A stretch of DNA of 64,000 nucleotides from Eikenella halliae (lineage in GTDB: Bacteria > Pseudomonadota > Gammaproteobacteria > Burkholderiales > Neisseriaceae), in assembly GCF_001648475.1 (NCBI RefSeq), contig NZ_LXSQ01000004.1, positions 1 through 64,000 of the forward strand. Reading direction: 5' to 3'. The translations under genes were made by a program, and so were the position numbers. Positions within the stretch are counted from its first letter, which is position 1; every line of letters starts with the position of its first letter. The notes under the pieces are model-generated. The model was not told where the DNA came from and did not search any database. It saw only the letters and a list, made by a program, of their open reading frames with translations. Shown here in pieces: positions 51,723-60,667 of the stretch.

Positions 51723-54065
51723 ATGGATTGCTGGCACATCCTGCAAATCGCGCCCACATCAGACGAACGCGCCATCAAACGCGCCTACGCCAAACTGCTC
51801 AAAACCACCCGCCCCGACGACGATGCCGAAGGCTACCAGCGCCTGCGCGAAGCGTTTGACGAAGCCCTCGCCATCGCCCCCTATATCGAAAGCGAAGCCG
51901 CCCCGGAATGGTCGTTCCCGGCAAGCGAATGGCTACCTGAAAACGAGCAGAGCGAGTTTCGCCAAAACGAACAAAGCGGATTCGACCAGGCCGATTCCCA
52001 TCATACTTTGCCGCCTTGGCAGGCCAGCAACCCCGACGAACACCACGCCTACCGATTTTCAGGTAGCCTCCATCCCGATACAACCGAAAACGAAAGGCTA
52101 CCTGAAAACGGAAACCCGCCCGAAGCAGACGAACTGTTTTCAGGTAGCCCCCATCCCGGTGCGGAAGAAAACGAAAGCGCGCCCGAAGCCTTCGTTTATC
52201 CGTTCGACCCCGATATCGGCAACACCTTTTCAGGTAGCCTCAATCCCTACGGCGGCGACCCCTGCGCCCCCCTGCTCAGCAATATCGAAACTTACTTCAC
52301 CCGTGGCGGCACGGCCGAACTCGAAGCCGCCTGGCCGCACATCCGCGAACGGCTCGAGCAACTACCCCTGGGCGAAACCGAAAACGCCTCCTACCAATTC
52401 GCCGACTTCCTGCGCACCCGCCAAATCGACGACTGTATGCTGTGGGCGCAATGGTCGGACTATTTCGGCTGGCACCGCCCCGACATCCGCAACAACATCT
52501 TCACCCCGGCCGAGCTCGAGCAGATCAAGGAATACCGCAGGATAGCGGCCAAGCTGGCCAAACACCGCGCCCAAACGCAGCATACCCAGTCCTTCATCCC
52601 GCCCGTCGGGCAGGCCACGGCACAGCTGCTGGCGCACTGGCGGCAATGGTTCAAGCAAGGCGGCAGTGAAGAGCTGCTGCGCCGCTGGCCGGAAACCAGC
52701 CGGATGCTCGACAACGTACCGCCGCAGGAGCGGAGCGATGTGGCCGCAGCCTGCCTCGATTTCCTGCACCACAACCAAATCCGCCACCCGCTCTTGTGGG
52801 CGCACTTGGCCGACTATCCCGGCTGGCCGCATGCCTTCTTCCAAGAAGTGCGCGACCCGGAAGGCCTGGCGCGGCTGGAAGAATACCGCCGCACCGCCGG
52901 CATCATCCGCCTGTTCGAGCCGGAAGCCACCGGGCCGGACGAAGACGGCGGCAAGCCGGAGGAGCGCCTGCCCGTATCCGCCCTGTTCGCCCGCTTCCTC
53001 GGCACCCAACCCGGCCTGATGCGCCGCCTGTTTGCCGCCTTTGCCGCCATGCTGCTGTGGCCGGAGTTGTCCGGCGAAGCCAACCGCCGCCAGCGCTGGC
53101 TGCTGCACACCTACCGCCCGGCCGTACACAAGCGCTACGATTTCTGGCACGGCTGCCGCATTGCCTGGGTGGCGGTTTGCTTCTTGATAGCCATCGTAAG
53201 CGGCATAGTGGTGGCCGTGGATGCGGGCTGGGACAAGGGCTTTGCCTTAACAGCAGCGGTTTTCATCACGTTCATTGTTACGGCCATGTCTTACGGCATC
53301 TACATCATGTGTGCCAGCTTTCTGCTGGTACTGCTGCGCCTGCTGTGGCCGAGCATGGAAGGGCGGCTCGTCCGCTTCAAACACTACTCGCCTTGGGGCA
53401 AGGCGCTGTATCTGCTTGCTTTTCCCATCACGGTGGCGCTCACGCTGCCCGCCTCGCTGGATGTGCCGCTGTGGCACGGCAGCGTGCTTGCCTATATGTT
53501 GTCGCTCACTTATTACAGCACCTACGACCGGGACGACGGCAGCTTTGCCGTGAAAGACGCATCGGCCTGGTTCAAAGCCTGCCTCTGCATGACCGGGGTG
53601 CTGGGGCTGCCGATAACCTTTCCTATTCTGCAAGGCTATCCGCAATACCTGCTGGCCGCCTCCCTGCTGTGGCTGAATGCCAATCTGTATCTGCTGTTCG
53701 ACCGCCCCGGTTGGCTGGGAAAAATCGAGAAGCCGATTCGGCAGCTGCTGGCTTGGAAAATCGGCCGCAAACCGTGGCAATGGCTGCTGCTGCCGTTCCG
53801 CGCCGCTTATGCCGCGCAGCTGTGGCTATTGCTGCTGCCTTCGCGGGCGGCGCGGCTGACAGCCTCTTCAAAGGAAGACAGCCTGCTGTGGGAAGTCATT
53901 ACCGGCGCATTGCTGCTGCTGGCGCTGCTGCCGCGCGAGATGTCTGCCTATGTGCTGCTCCTGATCTACCCCGCCGCCATGCTCTCCGCACTGTTGTGCC
54001 ACATCGTGCAACGCCTGCTGCTGCGCGGCCTGCGGCGCGGTGCGGTCAAAACACGGGCTACCTGA
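51723..54065 (+). CDS. Membrane J-domain protein (DjlB/DjlC-like HscC partner)
   Basis: 780 aa. Residues 3-50 form a J-domain (WHILQIAPTSDERAIKRAYAKLLKTTRPDDDAEGYQRLREAFDEA) whose HPD is replaced by RPD. Residues 56-180 are a low-complexity linker encoded by five uptake sequences and copies of the 24-bp repeat. Two related helical repeats follow (about 184-278 and 302-395), sharing F-x2-GG-x2-EL-x3-WP, DFL-x3-QI-x3-LLWA, DY-x-GW and EYRR. From about 475 there are some eight membrane segments. The stop codon is supplied by an uptake sequence. It probably recruits HscC to the inner membrane. Confidence 0.8.
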   Translation: MDCWHILQIAPTSDERAIKRAYAKLLKTTRPDDDAEGYQRLREAFDEALAIAPYIESEAAPEWSFPASEWLPENEQSEFRQNEQSGFDQADSHHTLPPWQASNPDEHHAYRFSGSLHPDTTENERLPENGNPPEADELFSGSPHPGAEENESAPEAFVYPFDPDIGNTFSGSLNPYGGDPCAPLLSNIETYFTRGGTAELEAAWPHIRERLEQLPLGETENASYQFADFLRTRQIDDCMLWAQWSDYFGWHRPDIRNNIFTPAELEQIKEYRRIAAKLAKHRAQTQHTQSFIPPVGQATAQLLAHWRQWFKQGGSEELLRRWPETSRMLDNVPPQERSDVAAACLDFLHHNQIRHPLLWAHLADYPGWPHAFFQEVRDPEGLARLEEYRRTAGIIRLFEPEATGPDEDGGKPEERLPVSALFARFLGTQPGLMRRLFAAFAAMLLWPELSGEANRRQRWLLHTYRPAVHKRYDFWHGCRIAWVAVCFLIAIVSGIVVAVDAGWDKGFALTAAVFITFIVTAMSYGIYIMCASFLLVLLRLLWPSMEGRLVRFKHYSPWGKALYLLAFPITVALTLPASLDVPLWHGSVLAYMLSLTYYSTYDRDDGSFAVKDASAWFKACLCMTGVLGLPITFPILQGYPQYLLAASLLWLNANLYLLFDRPGWLGKIEKPIRQLLAWKIGRKPWQWLLLPFRAAYAAQLWLLLLPSRAARLTASSKEDSLLWEVITGALLLLALLPREMSAYVLLLIYPAAMLSALLCHIVQRLLLRGLRRGAVKTRAT

Positions 54066-54095
54066 AAACCGCCCCGCCCGTTTTTCAGGTAGCCT
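54056..54095. terminator. Inverted uptake-sequence pair overlapping the J-protein stop codon
   Basis: GGGCTACCTGAAAA supplies the TGA stop (54063-54065) and faces TTTTTCAGGTAGCC after a 14-base loop. Stop codon, uptake signal and likely terminator are the same DNA. Confidence 0.6.
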
Positions 54096-54129
54096 CCATC
54101 CCACCCGCCACCTTTCCACCCACACCGCA

Positions 54130-54996
54130 ATGTCCGCCTTTATCCGCCTGCGTCTGCACATCCTCGCCCTGCTCGCCCTGGCTGCCGTTATAGCCGGGCA
54201 GTTCGGCAGTTTCTTTTGGCCGGCCGAACTGTTCAGCCATTTCCTACCTTACTACGCCGCTATTTTCATCTTGGCCGCGATTTGGCCGCGCCCGAAGTGG
54301 CGGGCGCCGTGGCTCGTGTGTGCTGCCGCATCGCTGCTGTGGCTGGCTCAGCCCTTCGCCCTGCCCGATGCTCCGGCCGACGGCACGCGGCTGGTTTGGT
54401 ACAACGTCCACCTCGACAACCCCGCAGCCGCAGCGGAAAGCGCCGCCCTCTTGGCCGAACAGGCCGACCTGCTCGCGCTGGGCGAAATCAACCTCGACAA
54501 CCCCGGCTGGCAAAGCCTGCACCAAGCCTATCCGCACGGCTGCCAACACCGCGAACACAGCCCCTTCGCCCTCGCCCTGTGGAGCAAACAGCCGCTGGCC
54601 GCCTGCGAAGTGCGCATGATTGGCGACTATCCCTATATCCGCGCCCAAACTGCCGACGGCACCGCCATCTACGCCCTGCACCCGCCGCCACCCATCAGCA
54701 GCGAACTGGCCGGGGCGCGGCAGCACTACCTGGCCGAAACCGCCCGCGCCCTCGCCACCGAACCGCACGCACTGGCCGTGGGCGACTTCAACAGCAGCCC
54801 GTTTTCCCCGCTGTTCCGCCGCTTCCAGCAAGAAAGCGGCAGCCGCCCCGCCACCCGCTACTTCACCCCTACTTGGAAACCGTTCTTCCTCAATATCGAC
54901 CACGCCTTAGCCAAAGGCCTAAACGTTTCCGCCCACACCCTGCCCTGGCAACACTCCGACCACCGCCCGCTCTTGGTGGAATACACCGGCCAATGA
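54130..54996 (+). CDS. Endonuclease/exonuclease/phosphatase (EEP) family membrane protein
   Basis: 288 aa from ATG 54130. Three N-terminal hydrophobic segments (LHILALLALAAVIAGQF, YYAAIFILAAIW, WLVCAAASLLWLAQPF) are followed by an EEP phosphohydrolase domain: VWYNVHLDN, the metal glutamate in LLALGEINLD, VGDFNSSPFSPLF and the catalytic HSDHRPLLVEY. This is the layout of YafD-like proteins. The substrate is unknown. Confidence 0.85.
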   Translation: MSAFIRLRLHILALLALAAVIAGQFGSFFWPAELFSHFLPYYAAIFILAAIWPRPKWRAPWLVCAAASLLWLAQPFALPDAPADGTRLVWYNVHLDNPAAAAESAALLAEQADLLALGEINLDNPGWQSLHQAYPHGCQHREHSPFALALWSKQPLAACEVRMIGDYPYIRAQTADGTAIYALHPPPPISSELAGARQHYLAETARALATEPHALAVGDFNSSPFSPLFRRFQQESGSRPATRYFTPTWKPFFLNIDHALAKGLNVSAHTLPWQHSDHRPLLVEYTGQ

Positions 54997-55008
54997 AGTA
55001 GAAATATA

Positions 55009-55050
55009 AAAGGCTACCTGAAACTCGCCATTCCGTTTTCAGGTAGCCTT
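55009..55050. terminator. Inverted uptake-sequence pair
   Basis: AAAGGCTACCTGAAA and TTTTCAGGTAGCCTTT with an 11-base loop between the EEP gene and gyrA. Confidence 0.6.
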
Positions 55051-55119
55051 TCCCGCCCAGCCTTACCGCACATTGTGTGATAAAATAATGCGTTTTAATC
55101 GATTGGGCTTTAAATCTCC

Positions 55120-57867
55120 ATGAGCAGCACCCACGACCACCGGTTTGCCAAAGAAACCATCCCCGTCAGCCTCGAAGAGGAAATGCGCAAAAGCTATCTC
55201 GATTACGCCATGTCTGTAATCGTCGGCCGCGCGCTGCCCGATGTGCGTGACGGCCTGAAACCCGTGCACCGCCGCGTGCTCTACGCCATACACGAGTTGA
55301 AAAACAATTGGAATTCGTCTTATAAAAAATCCGCCCGTATCGTGGGCGACGTTATCGGTAAATACCATCCGCACGGCGATTCCGCGGTGTACGACACCAT
55401 CGTGCGCATGGCGCAGCCCTTCTCCATGCGCTATATGCTGGTAGACGGCCAGGGCAACTTCGGCTCGGTAGACGGCGACGGCGCGGCAGCCATGCGTTAC
55501 ACCGAAATCCGCATGGCGAAAATCGCCCACGAAATGCTGGCCGATATTGAAGAAGACACCGTAAACTTCGGCCCGAACTACGACGGCAGCGAACAAGAGC
55601 CGCTGGTGATGCCCACTCGCTTCCCCGCCCTGCTGACCAACGGCTCGGCCGGTATTGCCGTGGGCATGGCCACCAACATCCCACCGCACAATTTGGGCGA
55701 CACGGTGGATGCCTGCCTGCAACTCCTGGCCGATCCCGACACGTCTATCGACGCGCTCATCGACACCATCAAAGCCCCCGACTTCCCCACCGGCGCCACC
55801 ATTTACGGCCTCGCCGGCGTGCGCGAAGGCTACCGCACCGGCCGCGGCCGCGTGGTGATGCGCGGCAAAACCCATATCGAGCCTGTCGGCAAACACGGCG
55901 AGCGCGAAGCCATCATCATCGATGAAATCCCCTATCAGGTAAACAAAGCCAAGCTGGTGGAAAAAATCGGTGAGCTGGTGCGCGAGAAAACGCTGGAAGG
56001 CATTTCCGATTTGCGCGACGAATCCGACAAATCCGGCATGCGCGTGGTGATCGAACTGAAGCGCAACGAAAACGCCGAAGTCGTGCTCAACCAGCTCTAC
56101 AAACTCACCCAGCTGCAAGACAGCTTCGGCATCAATATGGTGGCCCTGGTCGACGGCCAGCCGCGCCTGTTGAATTTGAAGCAGATTCTGGCCGAATTCC
56201 TGCGCCACCGCCGCGAAGTGGTTACCCGCCGCACCCTGTTCCGCCTGAAAAAAGCGCGGCACGAAGGCCACATCGCCGAAGGCAAAGCCGTGGCGCTTTC
56301 CAATATCGACCCGATGATTCAGCTCATCAAAGAATCCGCCGATGCAGCCGAAGCCAAAACCAAACTGCTGGCGCGGCCGTGGCAGTCCGGCCTGGTGGGC
56401 GACATGCTCAGCCGCACCGATTTGGATTTGAATATGGCGCGCCCCGAAGGGCTACCTGAAAACCTCGGCCTGCGCGAAGACGGCTATTATTTGAGCGACT
56501 TGCAAGCCGACGCCATCCTGCGCATGAGCCTGCGCAACCTCACCGGCCTCGACCAAGACACCATCCTCGCCGACTACAAAACCATCATGGCGCAGATTAT
56601 CGATTTCCTGGATATTTTGGCCAAGCCCGAGCGCATCACCCAAATCATCCACGACGAGCTCATCGAAATCAAAACCAACTTCGGCGACCCGCGCCGCAGC
56701 GAAATCAACCCGTTCGGCGGCGACATCGCCGACGAAGACCTGATTCCGCCGCGCGAAATGGTGGTTACCCTCACCCACGGCGGTTACATCAAAACCCAGC
56801 CCACCACCGACTACCAAGCCCAGCGGCGCGGCGGTCGCGGCAAGCAGGCCGCCGCCACCAAAGACGAAGACTTCATCGAAACCCTGTTTGTGGCCAACAC
56901 CCACGACTACCTGATGTGCTTCACCAACCACGGCCGCTGCCACTGGATTAAGGTATACAAACTGCCCGAAGGCGGGCGCAACTCGCGCGGCCGCCCGATC
57001 AACAACGTTATCCAGCTGGACGAAAACGAAAAAGTCTCCGCCATCCTGCCCGTGCGCGACTTCCCCGAAGACGAATACGTTTTCTTCGCCACCGCCATGG
57101 GCGTGGTGAAAAAAGTGCAACTTTCCGCATTTAAAAACGTGAGCAAAGTCGGCATCAAAGCCATCGCCCTCAAAGAAGGCGACAGCCTGGTAGGCGTGGC
57201 GCGCACCTCCGGCCGCAACGACATCATGCTCTTCTCCAACCTCGGCAAAGCCATCCGCTTCAACGAATATTGGGAACGCAGCAGCGACGACGAAGAAACG
57301 GGCGACGACAACGACACCGAAATTTCAGCTAGCCAGGAAGACGACAGCGCCGACAGCGCCCCCATCAGCGGCAAACACGGCGTACGCCCCAGCGGCCGCG
57401 GCAGCGGCGGCCTGCGCGGCATGAGACTGCCCGAAAACGGCCGCATCGTCAGCCTCATCACCTTCGCCCCCGAGTGCGAACAGAGCGAACTGCAAGTGCT
57501 CACCGCCACCGCCAACGGCTACGGCAAACGCACTCCGATTGCCAGCTACAGCCGCAAAAACAAAGGCGGCCAAGGCAATATCGCCATCAACACCGGCGAG
57601 CGCAACGGCGACCTAGTGGCCGCCACCCTGGTAAGCGAAAGCGACGACCTGATGCTGATTACCAGCGGCGGCGTACTCATCCGCACCAAGGTGGAACAAA
57701 TCCGCGAAACCGGCCGCGCCGCCGCCGGCGTGAAGCTGATTAACCTGGACGAAGGCGAAACCCTCGTCAGCCTCGAACGCGTAGCCGAAGAAGAGGAAGA
57801 CGAAGCACAAACCGCCGAAACCCAAACCTCAGCCGAAAGCCCGAGCCAAGAGCAAAGCGAGGCTTAA
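55120..57867 (+). CDS. gyrA: DNA gyrase subunit A
   Basis: 915 aa. The catalytic tyrosine is Y127 in AAMRYTEIRM. The quinolone-resistance region reads HPHGDSAVYDTI with S88 and D92 intact, so no classical resistance substitution is present. The C-terminal beta-pinwheel has the GyrA box QRRGGRGK. A roughly 40-residue acidic insert (about 720-760, DDEETGDDNDTEIS...) before GVRPSGRGSGGLRGMRL is also a feature of neisserial GyrA. An uptake sequence near 56450 is read as GLPENL. Confidence 0.98.
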   Translation: MSSTHDHRFAKETIPVSLEEEMRKSYLDYAMSVIVGRALPDVRDGLKPVHRRVLYAIHELKNNWNSSYKKSARIVGDVIGKYHPHGDSAVYDTIVRMAQPFSMRYMLVDGQGNFGSVDGDGAAAMRYTEIRMAKIAHEMLADIEEDTVNFGPNYDGSEQEPLVMPTRFPALLTNGSAGIAVGMATNIPPHNLGDTVDACLQLLADPDTSIDALIDTIKAPDFPTGATIYGLAGVREGYRTGRGRVVMRGKTHIEPVGKHGEREAIIIDEIPYQVNKAKLVEKIGELVREKTLEGISDLRDESDKSGMRVVIELKRNENAEVVLNQLYKLTQLQDSFGINMVALVDGQPRLLNLKQILAEFLRHRREVVTRRTLFRLKKARHEGHIAEGKAVALSNIDPMIQLIKESADAAEAKTKLLARPWQSGLVGDMLSRTDLDLNMARPEGLPENLGLREDGYYLSDLQADAILRMSLRNLTGLDQDTILADYKTIMAQIIDFLDILAKPERITQIIHDELIEIKTNFGDPRRSEINPFGGDIADEDLIPPREMVVTLTHGGYIKTQPTTDYQAQRRGGRGKQAAATKDEDFIETLFVANTHDYLMCFTNHGRCHWIKVYKLPEGGRNSRGRPINNVIQLDENEKVSAILPVRDFPEDEYVFFATAMGVVKKVQLSAFKNVSKVGIKAIALKEGDSLVGVARTSGRNDIMLFSNLGKAIRFNEYWERSSDDEETGDDNDTEISASQEDDSADSAPISGKHGVRPSGRGSGGLRGMRLPENGRIVSLITFAPECEQSELQVLTATANGYGKRTPIASYSRKNKGGQGNIAINTGERNGDLVAATLVSESDDLMLITSGGVLIRTKVEQIRETGRAAAGVKLINLDEGETLVSLERVAEEEEDEAQTAETQTSAESPSQEQSEA

Positions 57868-57878
57868 GCGCCCGCCGA

Positions 57879-57926
57879 GAAAAGGCTACCTGAAAATAGA
57901 GCGCATCAATTTTCAGGTAGCCTTTC
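57879..57926. terminator. Inverted uptake-sequence pair
   Basis: AAAAGGCTACCTGAAAA and TTTTCAGGTAGCCTTT with an 18-base loop after gyrA. Confidence 0.55.
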
Positions 57927-58064
57927 ATTTAATCCATCCGCCCTAAACCATCATCCCGACAATAGGCAGGCAACCAAGCGGCAAGCCGTAGCACAGCATC
58001 CCTACACCGCAAGGCCAAGCCGCACCCTACCTCTTGGGAACAACCAGAAAGGCTACCTGAAACC

Positions 58065-58523
58065 ATGCGTGCCGTTATCCAAAAAGTCAGCCATGCCCAC
58101 ATCGCCGCCGCCGACGCGCCCGATGCCCCGTTCAGCCAAATTCCCCACGGCCTGTGCGTGCTGCTTGGCGTGGGCGGCGAAGACAGCGAGGCCGACGCCC
58201 GCTATATCGCCGACAAAATCGCCCACCTGCGCATCTTTGAAGACGAAGCCGGCAAGCTTAATCTGTCGGTGAAAGACACCGGCGGCGAAGTGCTGCTGGT
58301 ATCGCAATTCACCCTCTACGGCGACGCCCGCAACGGCCGCCGCCCCTCCTTCAGCCAAGCCGCCCGCCCCGAACAGGCCGAAGCGCTGTATCAGCAAGTG
58401 GCCGCCCTCTTGCGCGGCCACGGCGTGAACGTGGCCGAAGGCCGATTCCGCACCCACATGCTGGTCAGCCTGTGCAACGACGGGCCGGTAACCATTTTGC
58501 TGGATTCGCAAAAAACGTTTTAA
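58065..58523 (+). CDS. dtd: D-aminoacyl-tRNA deacylase
   Basis: 152 aa. It removes D-amino acids (and glycine from tRNA-Ala) mischarged onto tRNA. Family motifs LLVSQFTLYGDA and the cis-proline block CNDGPVTILLDS are present; the usual NxGPVT is NDGPVT here. Begins MRAVIQKVSHA. An uptake sequence ends 3 bases before the start codon, leaving no recognisable SD. Confidence 0.96.
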   Translation: MRAVIQKVSHAHIAAADAPDAPFSQIPHGLCVLLGVGGEDSEADARYIADKIAHLRIFEDEAGKLNLSVKDTGGEVLLVSQFTLYGDARNGRRPSFSQAARPEQAEALYQQVAALLRGHGVNVAEGRFRTHMLVSLCNDGPVTILLDSQKTF

Positions 58524-58672
58524 AGCGGCACGATAAAGGCTACCTGAAAAGCTGTATGACAACCGCAGATCGAATTCTTGAGTCCGACATCTCACTTAGA
58601 AAAACACACGGCGGCATTTCCATGCCGCCGTTTTAATGTGCCATTCTGTTTTCAGGTAGCCTGAAACCTGTG

Positions 58673-59311
58673 CTACTGCGCTGTCTGCGCCACGCCTTCC
58701 ACAGGCGGCAGTTCGCGCATATCGCGCCAGCCGTCGTTGGTTTTCACCAGCGTAGCCTGCTCCACCCGCTTCAGCGGCAGGCTGTTTTGCCAGGCTTCGC
58801 TGCCGTGGCGTATCAGGCGCTTGCCCCAGCCGTCCATCGTGATGCTGCCTTCATACACCACGCGGGATACGGTGAGCCCGGCGGCGTTGGTGGCCGGCTC
58901 GGTGTAGTACTGCACTTTATCCACATGCTCGCGCCCCAGGCAGAACAGCGGGCCGTTTAGGCTGGCGCGGGTGTGTCTGCGGCCTTTTTCGGTGAGCACG
59001 AACACCAGCGCCACATCGTCATCGTTTTCCTTCAACCGCTCATACAAACCGGCGCTCTCCAAAGCCCGCATCTGCTTAACGGCCGCTTCGTTGATGCGTT
59101 TGTCTTCCGCATTGCGGCGCGGCAGCGCAATCCGCTCCGAACCCAGCAGCGGCGCGTTTGCCCCGTCGGCATCCAAAGCCAGCGGCAGGCACACTTCGTT
59201 GGTTTCCGCATAACGCGCCAGCACATCCCGAAACTGCCCTTTGCCCGCTTCCTGCGCGCCGCAACCGGCCAGCAAACCGGCCGCCAGGGCCGCCCATATC
59301 CAATGTTTCAT
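58673..59311 (-). CDS. Lipoprotein, unknown function
   Basis: 212 aa from ATG 59311, giving signal peptide MKHWIWAALAAGLLAGC with lipobox LAGC. The mature chain is charged, with EVCLPLAL and FCLGREHVDKVQYYTEPA, and ends in a strand-rich part. No named family recognised. Monocistronic, convergent with dtd; a single uptake sequence lies at its 3' side. Confidence 0.7.
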   Translation of the reverse strand: MKHWIWAALAAGLLAGCGAQEAGKGQFRDVLARYAETNEVCLPLALDADGANAPLLGSERIALPRRNAEDKRINEAAVKQMRALESAGLYERLKENDDDVALVFVLTEKGRRHTRASLNGPLFCLGREHVDKVQYYTEPATNAAGLTVSRVVYEGSITMDGWGKRLIRHGSEAWQNSLPLKRVEQATLVKTNDGWRDMRELPPVEGVAQTAQ

Positions 59312-59413
59312 AAAGCCTCCAAAATCAAATCTGCCCGGCACGGCTTGTGCCATGACAAAAAAACATCCTGCCCGTACAATGGCGGGGTGAAAACTTAAGG
59401 ATTATACACAATA

Positions 59414-59761
59414 ATGACCACCCTATACGGCATCCCCAACTGCGCCACCGTGAAAAAAGCCCGCGCCTGGCTGAGCGAAAAGCAAGTGCCCCACGCCTTC
59501 GTTAATTTCAAAACCGAAGCCCCCGCGCCCGAACAGCTCGCCCGCTGGCTCGATGCCGTCGGCGCAGACGTTCTCATCAACCGCAAAGGCACCACCTGGC
59601 GCAAACTTACCCCGGCCGAACAAGCCGCCGCCGACAGCCGCGAAGGCGCCATCGCCCTGATGCAGACACAGCCCTCCGTAATCAAACGCCCCGTGCTCGA
59701 GCACCAAGGCCGCGTCCACATCGGCTTTTCCCCCGAACGTTATTCCGAAATCTTCGCCTGA
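59414..59761 (+). CDS. ArsC/Spx-family reductase-like protein (YffB type)
   Basis: 115 aa thioredoxin-fold protein. TLYGIPNCATVKKARAWL holds the single conserved cysteine (C10) and the helix typical of YffB. The late IKRPVLEHQGRVHIGFSPERYSEIF block is the family C-terminus. YffB relatives use glutathione; true arsenate reduction is unlikely. It overlaps no gene and lies 3 bp before lpxH, with which it is probably co-transcribed. Confidence 0.9.
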   Translation: MTTLYGIPNCATVKKARAWLSEKQVPHAFVNFKTEAPAPEQLARWLDAVGADVLINRKGTTWRKLTPAEQAAADSREGAIALMQTQPSVIKRPVLEHQGRVHIGFSPERYSEIFA

Positions 59762-59764
59762 ACC

Positions 59765-60499
59765 ATGAACCAAACCATCTTTATCGCCGACCTCCACCTC
59801 TCCGAGCACAGCCCCGAACTCACCGAACTCTTCCTGCGCCAGCTGCACCAATGGCAAAGTACAGCCGATGCCCTCTACATCCTCGGCGACCTGTTTGACG
59901 CCTGGGTGGGCGACGACGACCGTACCCCCTTCACCGACCACATCGCCGCCGAATTAAAAGCATTCGCCCAACACAAACCCGTATATTTCATCCCCGGCAA
60001 CCGCGATTTCCTGCTCGGCCAAGACTTCGCCCGCCGCAGCGGCATGACCCTGTTGCCCGAGCAGCATCCGCTTACCCTCTACGGCCGCCCCTACCTCCTC
60101 ACCCACGGCGATGAACTCTGCACCGCCGACCTGCCCTATATGCAGTTCCGCGCCCAATCGCGCCAGCCCCAATGGCAGTCCGCTATCCTCGCCAAACCCC
60201 TGGCCGAACGCCGCCTGCTGGCTCAGCAAATCCGCCAGATGAGCGAGCGTGGCAAAGCCGAAAACGGCAAAAGCGCCGTTTCCGACGTAACCGAAGAAGC
60301 GGTATCCGCCCTGATGGCGCAACACCCCGGCGCCGACCTCATCCACGGCCACACCCACCGTCCTGCCCTGCACCGCCACACCCTGCCCAGCGGCCAAAGC
60401 TTCACCCGCTTCGTGCTGCAAGACTGGTACGGCAAAGAAGGCGGCTGCCTCGTCGTATCGCCCGAAGGCGTGAGTGCACAGCATCTGGCCTTAGGTTAG
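59765..60499 (+). CDS. lpxH: UDP-2,3-diacylglucosamine diphosphatase
   Basis: 244 aa metallophosphatase producing lipid X in lipid A synthesis. Motifs: FIADLHLSEHSPEL, ILGDLFDAWVGDD, FIPGNRDFLLGQDF, THGDELCTADLPYM and HGHTHRPALHRH. The pair with the ArsC-like gene is tight (3 bp). Confidence 0.96.
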   Translation: MNQTIFIADLHLSEHSPELTELFLRQLHQWQSTADALYILGDLFDAWVGDDDRTPFTDHIAAELKAFAQHKPVYFIPGNRDFLLGQDFARRSGMTLLPEQHPLTLYGRPYLLTHGDELCTADLPYMQFRAQSRQPQWQSAILAKPLAERRLLAQQIRQMSERGKAENGKSAVSDVTEEAVSALMAQHPGADLIHGHTHRPALHRHTLPSGQSFTRFVLQDWYGKEGGCLVVSPEGVSAQHLALG

Positions 60500-60521
60500 C
60501 CAAACCCGTGTAGGAATATTT

Positions 60522-60561
60522 TCAGGTAGCCTTTCCACCGCTTGGGAAGGCTACCTGAAAA
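60522..60561. terminator. Inverted uptake-sequence pair
   Basis: TTTTCAGGTAGCCTTTCC and GGAAGGCTACCTGAAAA face each other just after lpxH, immediately before a Correia element. A further pair flanks it at 60669-60718. The 60500-60901 gap contains these repeats and the yajC leader only. Confidence 0.55.
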
Positions 60562-60563
60562 TC

Positions 60564-60667
60564 TATAGTGAATTAACAAAAATCAGGACAAGGCGACGAG
60601 CCGCAGACAGTACAGATAGTACGGCAAGGCGAGCCAACGCTGTACTGGTTTTTGTTAATTCACTATA
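60564..60667 (+). mobile_element. Correia-type element
   Basis: 104 bp with TATAGTGAATTAACAAAAAT at the left and TTTTTGTTAATTCACTATA at the right. It is flanked on both sides by uptake sequences. Confidence 0.92.

Noticed and set aside
51524..51778. Minus-strand frame with octapeptide repeats (RQNERSEF)
   Set aside because: It is the 24-bp array translated; no start signal or flanking protein domain supports a gene.
57274..57405. Acidic insert in GyrA as a novel feature
   Set aside because: A similar acidic insert before GVRPSGRG is found in neisserial GyrA, so it is a family trait.
55120..57867. Quinolone-resistance mutation in gyrA
   Set aside because: S88 and D92 in HGDSAVYD are the wild-type residues.
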